64,000 bases of DNA, from assembly GCA_038878695.1 (NCBI GenBank), contig JAVZVD010000001.1, positions 124,001 to 188,000 of the forward strand, given 5' to 3'. The DNA is from Fervidicoccaceae archaeon. Lineage in GTDB: Archaea; Thermoproteota; Thermoprotei_A; Sulfolobales; Fervidicoccaceae. Shown one piece after another: positions 9,350 through 17,808 of this stretch; position 1 is the stretch's first letter; each line of letters starts with the position of its first letter. The notes under the pieces were generated by a model, which was given only the letters and a program-made list of their open reading frames with translations, had not been told where the DNA came from and did not search any database. The position numbers and the translations under genes are program-made.

Positions 9350-9757
9350 TTGAAGGTCGGAGCCTACGAGGTTCCCGACGACAGGCTTTATACTGAGACG
9401 CACGAGTGGCTCAAGGTGGAGGGCTCGAGGGCTAGAGTAGGCGTGACGGATTACGCTCAGAGGCAGCTAAAGGACGTAGTCGGAGTCGAGCTCCCGCGCC
9501 CGCGAGCCCGCCTCAAGAGGGGGGACGTGGCGGCTGTGATCGACTCAATCAAGGCCACGGCCGAGGTCTATGCTCCAGTGAGCGGCGAGGTCTCGGAGGT
9601 AAACGAGGAGCTCCTCGAGAGGCCCGAGCTCATAAACAAAGACCCTTATGGGAGAGGGTGGATCTTCGTCCTGACGCTGGAGGACTCCGAAGAGCTAGGG
9701 GTGCTCCTGAGGCCCGAGGAATACGCCGAGAAGATCAGAGGGAGGGGTGGTGGGTGA
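9350..9757 (+). CDS. gcvH: glycine cleavage system H protein
   Basis: Lipoyl carrier of the glycine cleavage system, shuttling the aminomethyl group between P, T and L proteins. The lipoylation motif DSIKATAEVYAP is clear, with K as the attachment site; the family's ESVKA form appears here as DSIKA. About 135 residues, the usual length. I prefer TTG 9350 over GTG 9344 because the sequence ahead of it (GTGAGCT-G-TGCTCTTG) almost repeats that before gcvT at 17.8 kb. The next gene starts inside its stop codon (GTGA overlap). Confidence 0.93.
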   Translation: MKVGAYEVPDDRLYTETHEWLKVEGSRARVGVTDYAQRQLKDVVGVELPRPRARLKRGDVAAVIDSIKATAEVYAPVSGEVSEVNEELLERPELINKDPYGRGWIFVLTLEDSEELGVLLRPEEYAEKIRGRGGG

Positions 9758-10545
9758 GGGGCGTGCCGCGCGTGGTCCGCGAGGAGTCATACGACGGGGC
9801 CGTCATCATGGAGTACGAGGACTTCACGTTAGCCGAGAAGTCCTACATGGTGATCGGGCTCCCCGACGCGGGCCTCGTGGGGGGCATAACTGTGAGCCAC
9901 CTCGTTCGCGAGCTCTCCCCCAGAGAGGTCGGCGGCATAGATCTGGCGCGCGCGGTCCCACCGGTGGTGCTAATAAAGGGAGGAGAGCCCAGGCCGCCCA
10001 TTAGGATGTTCCTAAAAGACGATAACATACTGATGCTAGCCTCGGAGATCCCTCTGCCCCCGGCAGCCTTCTATCCCTTGAGCTACGCTATCTTAGACTA
10101 CTGCGCCAAGCGCAGAGTTGACATGTTGGTCTCCATCACCGGCCTGGGCTCCCCCGAGAGGATCAAGTCCGAGAGGCCGAGACCCTTCTGGGCCGCCAAC
10201 GGTAGGAGGGCTCAAGAGATCGCGGAGAAGCTAGGCGTTGAGAGGTTCGAGGACGGCGTTCTCATAGGACCCTACGCGGTGATGCTCAAAGAGGCCCTGA
10301 GGTACGGGCTCGACAACGTCGTCATTCTCGTCGAGAGCTTCCCCGACCTCCCCGACCCGGAAGCCGCCTCAGTCGCCGTCGGTCTACTCGGTAAGATGCT
10401 CGGGATCTCGGTCGACGTGAGCAAGCTCCTCGAGGAAGCCGAGCTGATAAGGCTCAGGACGAAAGAGCTCATGAAGTACACCTCTAGAATGCTCGAGCAG
10501 ATGGGCAAAAGCCTCGAGATGAGGCCTACATTACTCTACACGTGA
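9754..10545 (+). CDS. PAC2 family protein (proteasome assembly chaperone-like)
   Basis: 263-residue PAC2-family protein (COG1938/COG2047 type). Family-like segments are YMVIGLPDAGLVGG near the N-terminus and the SITGLGSPER region near residue 130. Eukaryotic PAC2 helps assemble the proteasome alpha ring; archaeal members are uncharacterised ATP-grasp-associated or chaperone proteins. The frame stays open to 9658 inside gcvH, but GTG 9754 overlaps the gcvH stop as GTGA, the standard coupling in this genome. GTG 9763 is an alternative. The C-terminal 40 residues are charged and helical. Confidence 0.85.
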   Translation: MRGVPRVVREESYDGAVIMEYEDFTLAEKSYMVIGLPDAGLVGGITVSHLVRELSPREVGGIDLARAVPPVVLIKGGEPRPPIRMFLKDDNILMLASEIPLPPAAFYPLSYAILDYCAKRRVDMLVSITGLGSPERIKSERPRPFWAANGRRAQEIAEKLGVERFEDGVLIGPYAVMLKEALRYGLDNVVILVESFPDLPDPEAASVAVGLLGKMLGISVDVSKLLEEAELIRLRTKELMKYTSRMLEQMGKSLEMRPTLLYT

Positions 10546-10560
10546 GGCGATGGCTCAGAG

Positions 10561-10983
10561 ATGTACTGGTTCGACGAATTAGAGAGGATGCGTAGAGCCT
10601 TGAGAGAGCGCGTGAGGGAGCTGCTAAGCGAGTTGGAGACCTCGACGGCGCTCTTCCTCGAGGAGGAGCGAGAGCCTAGGCTCGATGTCCCTCTACACAC
10701 TCTACTCGATCTCGGAGACCGCTACGCGGTCGTCGTGGACCTTCCCCTCTGCGACTCCTCGAGCGTGGAGATCCTAGTTCACGAGAACGGCCTGGAGATC
10801 AGAGCGAGGCTCCGAGAGGCCGTGGACGCAAGCGCCCTGGGTTACAGGTGCAGGGCCTCCCGCGTTAGCGAGTACGTTAAGAGAATAGCTCTGCCCCCAG
10901 ACGCCGACCCCGAGAAGGCCCGCTACCACCTGCGCTCGAGCAGAGTGTTCGTCGAGATTCCGAAGAAGCTCCAGATAGCTTAA
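10561..10983 (+). CDS. Hsp20/alpha-crystallin family small heat shock protein
   Basis: 140 residues. An N-terminal helix (YWFDELERMRRALRERV) is followed by a beta-rich alpha-crystallin domain from about residue 45 to the end (YAVVVDLPLCDSSSVEILV, then FVEIPKK). The sHSP arrangement of a charged N-terminal helix and a final strand supports an ATP-independent holdase role. The I-x-I tail motif is not obvious, so it is a divergent member. It lies 15 bp after the PAC2 gene and precedes rnhB, probably in one transcription unit. Confidence 0.75.
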   Translation: MYWFDELERMRRALRERVRELLSELETSTALFLEEEREPRLDVPLHTLLDLGDRYAVVVDLPLCDSSSVEILVHENGLEIRARLREAVDASALGYRCRASRVSEYVKRIALPPDADPEKARYHLRSSRVFVEIPKKLQIA

Positions 10984-11040
10984 GGCCCTCCCGGATACCG
11001 CGAGAGTATGCCCCGAGCCGAGGAGGTCGGTGCTCTGTAG

Positions 11041-11658
11041 ATGCGAGTCCTTGGCCTAGACGAGGCTGGGAGAGGCAGCTTAGTGGGTCCTCTAGTTGTG
11101 GCCGGCGTAGTGCTCAACGGCGGCGCGTCGGAGGAGCTCAAGGAGCTCGGCCTGAAAGACTCTAAGCTCCTCTCGAGAAGCGCGAGAGAGCGATTGTTCG
11201 AGGAGGTGCTGAGGAGAGCAGTCTGGCACCGAGTGATCCTCGTGCCGCCGAGGATCCTCGACGAGCGTAACATCAATAACGTGACGCTCGAGTGCTATGT
11301 TCTGCTAGCGAGGCTCTCTGCGGCTGAGGCTGGGGTGGAGGCCGTGGTGGCCGACATGGTTGGCGCGGGAGCCGCTCGACGAGAGCTGCCTCTCCCCGAG
11401 GGGCCTAAGATAATCATGGAGGCGCGAGCCGATAGGAGGTACGTTGAGGTCTCCGCCGCGAGCGTGATCGCGAAGGTCACTCGCGATAGGATCATCGAGA
11501 TCTACAGAATGGACGTAGGCCTGAGGGGGAGCGGTTACCCGAGCGACCCTAAGACCGTCGAATGGCTAGTAGAGCGGTGGTCGAAGGACCCCGCTCTCGA
11601 GGTGGTCAGGACCAAGTGGAAGACTCTGAGGAGGCTCGGCCTGGGGCCGAAGAGGTGA
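11041..11658 (+). CDS. rnhB: ribonuclease HII
   Basis: Removes RNA from RNA-DNA hybrids and excises misincorporated ribonucleotides. The 205-residue protein starts with the catalytic DEAGRGSLVGPLV motif (D and E of the D-E-D-D active site) near residue 7. It also has the LKDSKLLS segment and the AASVIAKVTRD segment near 140, and a further Asp in the ADMVGAG region near 105. The length is usual for archaeal RNase HII. The ATG at 11041 is unambiguous. The GTPase gene follows after 19 bp. Confidence 0.95.
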   Translation: MRVLGLDEAGRGSLVGPLVVAGVVLNGGASEELKELGLKDSKLLSRSARERLFEEVLRRAVWHRVILVPPRILDERNINNVTLECYVLLARLSAAEAGVEAVVADMVGAGAARRELPLPEGPKIIMEARADRRYVEVSAASVIAKVTRDRIIEIYRMDVGLRGSGYPSDPKTVEWLVERWSKDPALEVVRTKWKTLRRLGLGPKR

Positions 11659-11677
11659 GGGTCCCACGCCGACTAAC

Positions 11678-12835
11678 TTGCCTCCCGAGGCCAGGGCCAA
11701 GTGGCTCAGGGTCGTGGAGGCCAGGACGCTCGAGGAGAAGATCTCGGCGCTGGAGGAATTCATCTCCGCGGTCCCCAAGCATAAGGGCACGGAAAAGCTC
11801 CTCCACTGGGCCAGGAGAAGACTAAGCGAGCTGAGGGAGGAGCAAGAAGAGAGGAGGAGAAAGCGCGTTGGAGGAGGCTCTAGATTCTTCGTCGAGAAAG
11901 AGGGGGCGGCTCAGGTAGTTCTAGTCGGCGGGCCTGACTCGGGGAAGAGCGCGCTGCTCTCGAAACTCACCGGAGCTAGGAGCGAGCCAACGGATTACCC
12001 CTTCTCCACTAAGGTCCCAGTGCCGGGCATGCTCTTCGTCGGTGGGATCCCGCTGCAGCTGGTCGATACCCCCAGCTTGGTTCTCGATAACGAGGAGGGG
12101 CCCTCGTGGAGGGGCCGCGTCATAGGCCTGGCCAGAAACGCCGACGCGATCCTCCTCGTGGTCGATTTGACGCGAGATGCCGTGGCTCAAGTCCGCGGAG
12201 CCATCGAGTTGCTCTCTAACGGAGGCGTGCTCGTGACGAAGCCGAAGGCACGTGTGACGATATCGAAGATCAGCTCCGGTGGAATCAACGTAGTCCTCAA
12301 TGGCAAGCTGGTGGGATGCTCGGTCGATGAAGTCAAGCGCCTCCTCCGGGAGTACGGCGTGCATCACGCGATCGTCAGGATAAGCGGCGAGGCCACGATA
12401 GATGAGATCGAGAACTCCATACTGAGAGGGGCGGACTACAAGCCCACGATAATCTTAGCAAACAAAGTCGACGTTGAGGGGGCCGAGAAAAGACTAGAAG
12501 AGCTCAGTAGAGCTTACGGTCGGGACTTCAGAATAATACCCGTCTCGGCCGCGACGGGCCGCGGCCTCGACGAGGTGGGGCCGGCTCTCGTCGAAGAGCT
12601 AGAGCTCATTAGAGTCTACACGAAGCAGCCCAACGGGGAAGTGTCGAAGAGTCCGCTCGTTCTCAGGCGAGGAGCAACCGTGCTCGACGTGGCGAAAAGC
12701 ATACACTCATCGCTATGGAAGAATTTCAAGTACGCGAGAGTGTGGGGGAGAAGCGTCAGGTACCCGGGCGAGAGGGTCGGAGCGAGCCACCTGGTCGAGG
12801 ACGGCGATGTGGTCGAGATCCACGCACGCGGATAA
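11678..12835 (+). CDS. TGS-domain GTPase (Drg/Obg-related)
   Basis: 385-residue GTPase of the archaeal Drg/Rbg type. An N-terminal helical region (about 1-65) leads to G1 VLVGGPDSGKSALL near 85, a G3-region LVDTPSLV (DTPS in place of DxxG) near 128, and G4 NKVDV near 265. A C-terminal TGS domain (about 315-385) has VRYPGERVGASHLVEDGDV. Drg proteins associate with translating ribosomes in eukaryotes. The TTG start at 11678 follows rnhB closely. G4 is canonical, so nucleotide binding is expected. Confidence 0.9.
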   Translation: MPPEARAKWLRVVEARTLEEKISALEEFISAVPKHKGTEKLLHWARRRLSELREEQEERRRKRVGGGSRFFVEKEGAAQVVLVGGPDSGKSALLSKLTGARSEPTDYPFSTKVPVPGMLFVGGIPLQLVDTPSLVLDNEEGPSWRGRVIGLARNADAILLVVDLTRDAVAQVRGAIELLSNGGVLVTKPKARVTISKISSGGINVVLNGKLVGCSVDEVKRLLREYGVHHAIVRISGEATIDEIENSILRGADYKPTIILANKVDVEGAEKRLEELSRAYGRDFRIIPVSAATGRGLDEVGPALVEELELIRVYTKQPNGEVSKSPLVLRRGATVLDVAKSIHSSLWKNFKYARVWGRSVRYPGERVGASHLVEDGDVVEIHARG

Positions 12836-12843
12836 GCGCGAGC

Positions 12844-13245
12844 CTACGCGTGCTCGGCCAGATTATGCGGTCTACCAGCGAGCGTGATCTTCTGGGGCAA
12901 AGCGTCTGCGTATCTCTTAAGGAACTCGAGTTCTCGCTGTCTCTCCCTTGCTCTCAGCTCGTCGGGGAGCATATGCGGTATCGAGTCCATAACGGGGTAC
13001 CATCTACCGCACGAGGCACAGTACAGCGCTCCGCTGATTATTTCCTTCTTGATGCAATCGCCGCATGGGGGAGGAGCCGTCAACTCCTTCAGGGGGGTCC
13101 GGAGCAGTGCGCAATACAACTCGCAGAGAGGGGTCCTTCCGCTGACCCTTCTCTCGGGGTGTTCTTCGAGCTGCAGCACGAAGAGCTCGAGGGGGAATTG
13201 CTTACACATGGGGCACGCGAGCAAATCCACGAGCCTATATTTCAT
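12844..13245 (-). CDS. Trm112-like zinc protein
   Basis: 133 residues beginning MKYRLVDLLACPMCKQFPL, the hallmark of Trm112-family proteins. Zinc-binding cysteine pairs are CPMC (near 10), CGDC (near 62) and CASC (near 76), the last followed by GRWYPVMDSIPHMLPDE. Trm112 activates several RNA and protein methyltransferases by forming heterodimers. The partner cannot be inferred here. The gene overlaps the phosphohexomutase stop by 4 bp on the same strand, so translational coupling is likely. An extra internal CxxC pair makes it slightly longer than typical. Confidence 0.85.
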   Translation of the reverse strand: MKYRLVDLLACPMCKQFPLELFVLQLEEHPERRVSGRTPLCELYCALLRTPLKELTAPPPCGDCIKKEIISGALYCASCGRWYPVMDSIPHMLPDELRARERQRELEFLKRYADALPQKITLAGRPHNLAEHA

Positions 13246-14624
13246 TTGCGCTCCCTCTTCTCGACCTCTCTCACAACGAGCTCGGCTTCGCGGAGGATCT
13301 CGTGGGCTCTCTCACGCGTCGTAGCCTCGACCATGATTCTCAACACGGGCTCGGTCCCGCTGGGCCTCGCGAGGAGCCACCCGTCGCTGAAGAACACTTT
13401 GACTCCATCTATCATGACCTGCCTGTGCTCCGAGAACTTGGCCGAGATCTCGCGCACCACCTCCATGGCCTTGACTCTGTCCATCGGATACTTCGTTTTT
13501 AGAGCGTGAGCTCTCGGGAGCTCTCCGTAGAGCTCTGAGAGCGTTGCGCGCTCCGTGGCCAGGAGCTCCAGCACGAGGGCCACGGCCATAGCAGCGTCTC
13601 TCACGAACTGATGAGGAGGATACATGAGGCCTCCGTTTTCTTCGAAGCCCAAGAGCCCTCCGCGCTTCGCCAGCTCGCGAGATATATCGACGCTGCCCAC
13701 TCTCATCCACTCTACTCTGATGCCCCGCGAGCTCAGGTAGCTCTCAATGAAGGCGCTGCTGCTGACCCCCGTATATACCACCGGGGGAAGTTCCGCGTGT
13801 TTTTCTCTCAAGCGGGCCGCTAGCAGAGCCGCCGTCCTGTCGCCCCAATGAGCCTCGCCCCGCTCGTCAATCACTATGGCGCGGTCGGCGTCGCCGTCGA
13901 GCCCCACGCCGAGGTCTGCTCGAGCGCTCACCACGAGGCTCGAGGCCTCGACCAGAGTGTCGGGCGTGGGCTCCGGCTCTCTGCCGGGGAAGTACGGATC
14001 GAGGTGCGAGTTCAACGATATGGGTCTCCCGCCCAGAGCTCTCACGAGCTTGGGCACAACGAGCGAGCCGACGCTATTAGCGCAATCCACAACGACGACG
14101 GGCGCTCTCCGCTTTATGGCCTCGGAGTCCACGCATTCGACCACGCCCCTAGCGTAATGCTCCAACACGCCCGCGATCCTCTTAGCCGATATGTCGGCTC
14201 TGCTCCAGTGGATCCTCGCTAATCTCCCCTCGCGAAAGACCTCTTCCACCTCGCGCTCTTTTTCCCTTGAAATCTCTATGCCGTCTCCGTCTATCACCTT
14301 AATGCCATTGTACATCGGGGGGTTATGGCTGGCCGTCACCATAGCCCCGCCGTCGAAGCCTCCCAGGGTCTTGACGGCATATTGAACGGCTGGCGTTGGC
14401 GCGTAGCCGCAGTAAATGGGGGAACAGCCCGCGCTCTCTAACCCGGCCATCAGAGCATTGACGAGCATATCGCCCCCGAGCCTCACGTCGCGACCAACGA
14501 GAATGCGCGAGCCCTCGCCAAAGACCGTACATATCGAGGCGCCGAGCCTTAGAGCGAGCTCGGCGCTCATCGTCTCGTTTACCACTCCCCGCACTCCATC
14601 CGTCCCGAAGAGCCTCCACGACAT
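13242..14624 (-). CDS. phosphohexomutase (phosphomannomutase / phosphoglucosamine mutase family)
   Basis: 460-residue alpha-D-phosphohexomutase. The catalytic phosphoserine loop TASHNPPMYNG lies near residue 97, the metal-binding loop GLDGDADRA near 240, the sugar-binding loop FEENGGLMY near 325 and the phosphate-binding loop RPSGTEPVLRI near 420. The N-terminus FGTDGVRG is typical. It interconverts hexose 1- and 6-phosphates; mannose, glucose and glucosamine specificity cannot be separated by eye. ATG 14624 is the start. Its predicted leader is about 70 nt and contains a 9-bp hairpin. Confidence 0.92.
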   Translation of the reverse strand: MSWRLFGTDGVRGVVNETMSAELALRLGASICTVFGEGSRILVGRDVRLGGDMLVNALMAGLESAGCSPIYCGYAPTPAVQYAVKTLGGFDGGAMVTASHNPPMYNGIKVIDGDGIEISREKEREVEEVFREGRLARIHWSRADISAKRIAGVLEHYARGVVECVDSEAIKRRAPVVVVDCANSVGSLVVPKLVRALGGRPISLNSHLDPYFPGREPEPTPDTLVEASSLVVSARADLGVGLDGDADRAIVIDERGEAHWGDRTAALLAARLREKHAELPPVVYTGVSSSAFIESYLSSRGIRVEWMRVGSVDISRELAKRGGLLGFEENGGLMYPPHQFVRDAAMAVALVLELLATERATLSELYGELPRAHALKTKYPMDRVKAMEVVREISAKFSEHRQVMIDGVKVFFSDGWLLARPSGTEPVLRIMVEATTRERAHEILREAELVVREVEKRERK

Positions 14625-14658
14625 TTGCCCTTCACCGCGAAGACACGAGATCGGGAGC

Positions 14659-14726
14659 GCTCCGAGCTGCTCCTAGTGCTCGGAGCCCGTATCGAAATAG
14701 TCCCGAGGAGAGATAAATAATTCGTC
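14659..14726 (-). promoter_or_regulatory. promoter and leader hairpin of the phosphohexomutase gene
   Basis: On the minus strand AATTATTTATC (about 14714-14726) resembles a TATA box. Between it and the ATG at 14624 the leader contains GCTCCGAGC/GCTCGGAGC, a perfect 9-bp stem at 14659-14686 with a 10-nt loop. Confidence 0.4.
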
Positions 14727-14758
14727 TCCGAGGTGAGCGATCGGGTTTTCCCATTTCT

Positions 14759-15901
14759 CTATAATGCTTCGTACTCGCGAGCCCACGCCTCTATCTTCTT
14801 GACGATCTGATCATCCAAACTCGGCCTCCTGGCTCTGATCACCTCGAGGAAATCTGACATCGTCACGGGCCTCGGAGTTCCTTCGCCCCCGCGTTCGAGG
14901 AATTCACTTACCACCTTGCTATGGGCTTCTCTGACTATGTCCTCGATGTCGCTGCTGCTGTAGCCCTCCGTGTAATCGGCCAATCTATCGGGGAGCACGT
15001 CCTCGCTCACGTTGAGTCCCCTGAGGAACTTCTCAAAGAGCTTGGCTCTCGTCTCGCGATCAGGCGGCGGCACATAGATCCTCTTGTGGAATCTCCTTAT
15101 GAAGGCCTCGTCGAGCTTCCACGGTTTATTCGTCGCCCCAATGACGTAGACGTAGCTCTTTTTGCCCTTGTCGCGGAGCCCGTCCATCTCCTTGAGGAAC
15201 TGAGTCCTTACTCTCGCCTCGCCTCCGACTTCGCTCGAGTAGACGCCTAATAGATCTTCGACCTCGTCAATGAATATAACGACGGGGACCCCTTTCTCCG
15301 ACTTCTCGCGAGCGAACGCGAAGATCTTGGCGACGTTCTTCTCAGCCTCTCCAAGCCACTTCGACATTACCTTGGCCGCGTCCACGTAGAGGAATATCCC
15401 ATCTAGCTCTCTAGCCAGAGCGGCCGCGAGCAGGGTCTTACCGCAGCCAGGCGGGCCGAACAGCAGAATGCCTTTCGGCCATCCGAGCGGGTACAGGTCC
15501 GGCCTCTTAGTCGGGTAAATTATGCTCTCGCGTAGAGCTCTCTTCGCTTGCTCGAGGTCGACCACGTCGTCGAAGCGCACCTCGGGCTTCTCGGTGACGA
15601 TGCAGCTCTCCGGGAGGCCGTGATCGCTTGGGGCGCCGTCCTCGCTCGAGCCGGTCACGAGAAGTTCGGCCGCCTTTTTCTCGAGCTGCTCTATGCGCCG
15701 CTTGTAGCTCTGGAGGGCGCTTGCGTAGAGGGGAGCCGCTGGGGAATTCGGGTACAACCTGAGGATCTTCTCGAGAGCCGAGTACGCTATTTTGTAGTGC
15801 CTCAGGGCCCTCTCGAAGTCTCCGCTCCTATCCGCGCTTATTGCCTCGCGAGCGTGCTTCTCGGCTGCTTCTCTAAGATACTGAAAGGCCAGGCCAGACA
15901 C
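14759..15901 (-). CDS. cdvC: CdvC, Vps4-like AAA+ ATPase of cell division
   Basis: 380-residue AAA+ ATPase that disassembles ESCRT-III filaments at the division site. An N-terminal MIT domain (about 1-75, three helices, AISADRSGDFERALRHYK) binds the MIM motif of CdvB. The AAA module has Walker A GPPGCGKTLL near 150, Walker B VVIFIDEVEDLL near 205 and sensor-1 VIGATNKPW near 250. It is last of the cdvA-cdvB-cdvC cluster, 45 bp after cdvB. The length matches Sulfolobus CdvC. Confidence 0.96.
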   Translation of the reverse strand: MSGLAFQYLREAAEKHAREAISADRSGDFERALRHYKIAYSALEKILRLYPNSPAAPLYASALQSYKRRIEQLEKKAAELLVTGSSEDGAPSDHGLPESCIVTEKPEVRFDDVVDLEQAKRALRESIIYPTKRPDLYPLGWPKGILLFGPPGCGKTLLAAALARELDGIFLYVDAAKVMSKWLGEAEKNVAKIFAFAREKSEKGVPVVIFIDEVEDLLGVYSSEVGGEARVRTQFLKEMDGLRDKGKKSYVYVIGATNKPWKLDEAFIRRFHKRIYVPPPDRETRAKLFEKFLRGLNVSEDVLPDRLADYTEGYSSSDIEDIVREAHSKVVSEFLERGGEGTPRPVTMSDFLEVIRARRPSLDDQIVKKIEAWAREYEAL

Positions 15902-15946
15902 GGGGACTCGCCCTCACACGGGCCGCCACGATGAGGCTCGGCGTAC

Positions 15947-16933
15947 TTAGCGCTGAGCTTTCTCCACGATCTTTATCTTGCCCTTCCTCTCGAGGCTGCT
16001 CAGCGCCTCAAGCAACTTTTCCTTGGGAACGCCGTACTTCCTACTGCACTCGTCTAAGTTGAGCTTGCCACCGCAGGTCTTTATCTCGTTGAGCAGCACC
16101 TCCTCTAGATTCCCCGCAGACGCGTTCGCCGAGGCCGAGAGCGACCGGGCTGCTTCGACCCCGGTCTCCAGCTTCTCTCCGCTCAACGCCGGCGGCTTGG
16201 GAGAGCTCGTCAAGCTCACCTCCAGCGCAGCCCTCGAGCTCTTCTCATCTTTCTTGATCGGCTTCTGATCTAAACCGAGCAGCTTCGAGGGCTCGGGGAC
16301 GTTTCTCTCCACGCTCTCGTTGGCGGCGGCCCAAGCTTCGCTCAAAATCTTGTCGACGTCCTCGTCGCTCTTGAGAAAGCCGCTCGGGAGACCGCGCATG
16401 CCGGCGCTCGTATGCGCCATGAGCTCGTATATGCTCTTGTTTATTTCGTCGAGAGCTTGAGCGATGCTTGGGAATATCGGCGAGATCTCGTCCTTCACGT
16501 TCGCGAGCAGGACGGCTATGGGGCCTAGCACGCTGCGGAAGTCCTTTATATCGCGGACAGTTTGAAGCCTCATAGCAGCCCTCTCCAGCGATATCGACGT
16601 AAACCTCACCGCCTTGAGAAAGCGCCTTATCTCGTAGATCTCTTCCGCGCAGGTTTTGGCCAAATTGTAGTGGACCTTCTTCTCGTCCTCAGCTAGGCTG
16701 GGCCCGCGAGCCTTCTTGAGGTGTTCCACCGTCTTCTCGAATAGCTCGGCGGCTCTCTGCTCCATTCTGAAGGCGAGCTCGTCGAGTCTGCTCTGTTGCT
16801 CCTTGATTCTAAACACTATAGCCTGTATCTTGTCCTCCCACTCGTCTCTCTCTTCCCCCTCCTCGAGAGCTAAGAGCGACCTCAGCCAACCAAAGAGGCC
16901 GCGCCTTCTCCTCTCGGTCTCGGAGAGGCTCAC
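15947..16933 (-). CDS. cdvB: CdvB, ESCRT-III protein with C-terminal winged helix
   Basis: 328-residue ESCRT-III filament protein. The Snf7-like helical core covers about residues 25-200 (basic early helices, acidic later ones). A low-complexity linker (about 205-270) is expected to carry the Vps4-interacting MIM2 element. The C-terminal roughly 60 residues (CGGKLNLDECSRKYGVPKEK onward) form the winged-helix domain that binds CdvA. This domain is absent from the paralogue at 60953. CdvA-bound CdvB forms the division ring that CdvC remodels. The order cdvA-cdvB-cdvC on one strand is the canonical crenarchaeal arrangement. Confidence 0.95.
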   Translation of the reverse strand: MSLSETERRRRGLFGWLRSLLALEEGEERDEWEDKIQAIVFRIKEQQSRLDELAFRMEQRAAELFEKTVEHLKKARGPSLAEDEKKVHYNLAKTCAEEIYEIRRFLKAVRFTSISLERAAMRLQTVRDIKDFRSVLGPIAVLLANVKDEISPIFPSIAQALDEINKSIYELMAHTSAGMRGLPSGFLKSDEDVDKILSEAWAAANESVERNVPEPSKLLGLDQKPIKKDEKSSRAALEVSLTSSPKPPALSGEKLETGVEAARSLSASANASAGNLEEVLLNEIKTCGGKLNLDECSRKYGVPKEKLLEALSSLERKGKIKIVEKAQR

Positions 16934-17021
16934 TCGATATCACCTCGCTTCGAGGATCTCTCGCGACGCGGCCCTCCTCGAACAAAAACGGCGCCGCGAG
17001 CCGTTGAAGAGGGCATAGCGC

Positions 17022-17726
17022 TCAGGCCTCGGAGACCGCTCCTTCCTGCACGAGCTCGACGACTATCTGAGGCTCCGCCTGTCTCTCAACCTTGGCGGGC
17101 TGTTGGACCTCGCGCTCTATCTCTCCGCTCTCGAGCCGCCTTATCACCTCGAGGATGCGCTTCGCGTCGTTCTTCTCCTCGATGTTCCTATCTCTCCCCT
17201 GCCTAAGAATGTCGGCGGCCGGCTTGTAGCTCCTCTCGCCGATCTCGCCCGCTATGTAGCTCATCTTGAGGGCCGCGAGGGCCTTCTCGGCCTGCACTAT
17301 CTGGTCCTCAAGCTCGCCGATCCTCCTCTCGATCACGACTTTGACCTCCTTGGCCTCGGTCTTCAGCTTCTCCAGTTCCGACGAGACCTTTGCCTTGAAC
17401 TCCTCGTAGGCGTGCCTAGGTATCTCGCCCTTCGCGTAGAGGTCCTCCAACGCCTTAGCTCTCCTGCCGCTCCTTTCGAGTCTCTCGATGAGCCTGAGGG
17501 CCGCGAACTTCCACTCGGGGAGGAGGAGGACCTCGCCGCTCTGGATCATTATCCTGCCGACGTCAATCGTCTTGAAGGTCGTCTCGCCGAAGAGCATCTC
17601 CACGGCCTGGACTCTCCCGTCGAAATCGCTATATATACTAGCCAGCGTCCCCACGGTCCTACCGTAGGGGTCCTTCACTTTCTGGCCCACGTATCTCTCA
17701 AGAACGTCGACCGTGTAAACGAGCAC
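17022..17726 (-). CDS. cdvA: CdvA, membrane-associated division scaffold
   Basis: 234 residues with the CdvA layout: an N-terminal beta domain (about 1-68; VGQKVKDPYGRTVGTLASI resembles a PRC-barrel), a long coiled coil (about 70-190, rich in K/E/R/L heptads), and a short C-terminal hydrophobic tail (PQIVVELVQEG) corresponding to the ESCRT-III-binding peptide. In crenarchaea CdvA binds membrane and recruits CdvB. GTG 17726 gives LVYTVDVLERYVGQ. A TATA box CCTTTTAAAC lies about 45 nt upstream on its strand, shared with gcvT and nearly identical to the one before the second ESCRT-III gene. Confidence 0.95.
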   Translation of the reverse strand: MLVYTVDVLERYVGQKVKDPYGRTVGTLASIYSDFDGRVQAVEMLFGETTFKTIDVGRIMIQSGEVLLLPEWKFAALRLIERLERSGRRAKALEDLYAKGEIPRHAYEEFKAKVSSELEKLKTEAKEVKVVIERRIGELEDQIVQAEKALAALKMSYIAGEIGERSYKPAADILRQGRDRNIEEKNDAKRILEVIRRLESGEIEREVQQPAKVERQAEPQIVVELVQEGAVSEA

Positions 17727-17767
17727 TTCTCCGCACCTCAGCCCAGCGTTAGAGGCTCTCGCCCACG

Positions 17768-17779
17768 ATGCGTTTAAAA
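17768..17779. promoter_or_regulatory. bidirectional promoter of cdvA and gcvT
   Basis: GTTTAAAAGG on the plus strand (CCTTTTAAAC on the minus strand) is a TATA box between divergent cdvA and gcvT. It lies about 35 nt before the gcvT TTG and about 45 nt before the cdvA GTG. Confidence 0.6.
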
Positions 17780-17808
17780 GGAGGGGCGCGGAAATGTGAG
17801 CTCTGCTC

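Noticed and set aside
9320-9420. C/D box small RNA at the gcvH start
   Set aside because: A GTGATGA box is present, but no properly spaced D, C' and D' boxes follow.
9658-9753. Longer N-terminus for the PAC2 protein
   Set aside because: It lies inside gcvH in another frame; the GTGA overlap start at 9754 is consistent with the other gene junctions.
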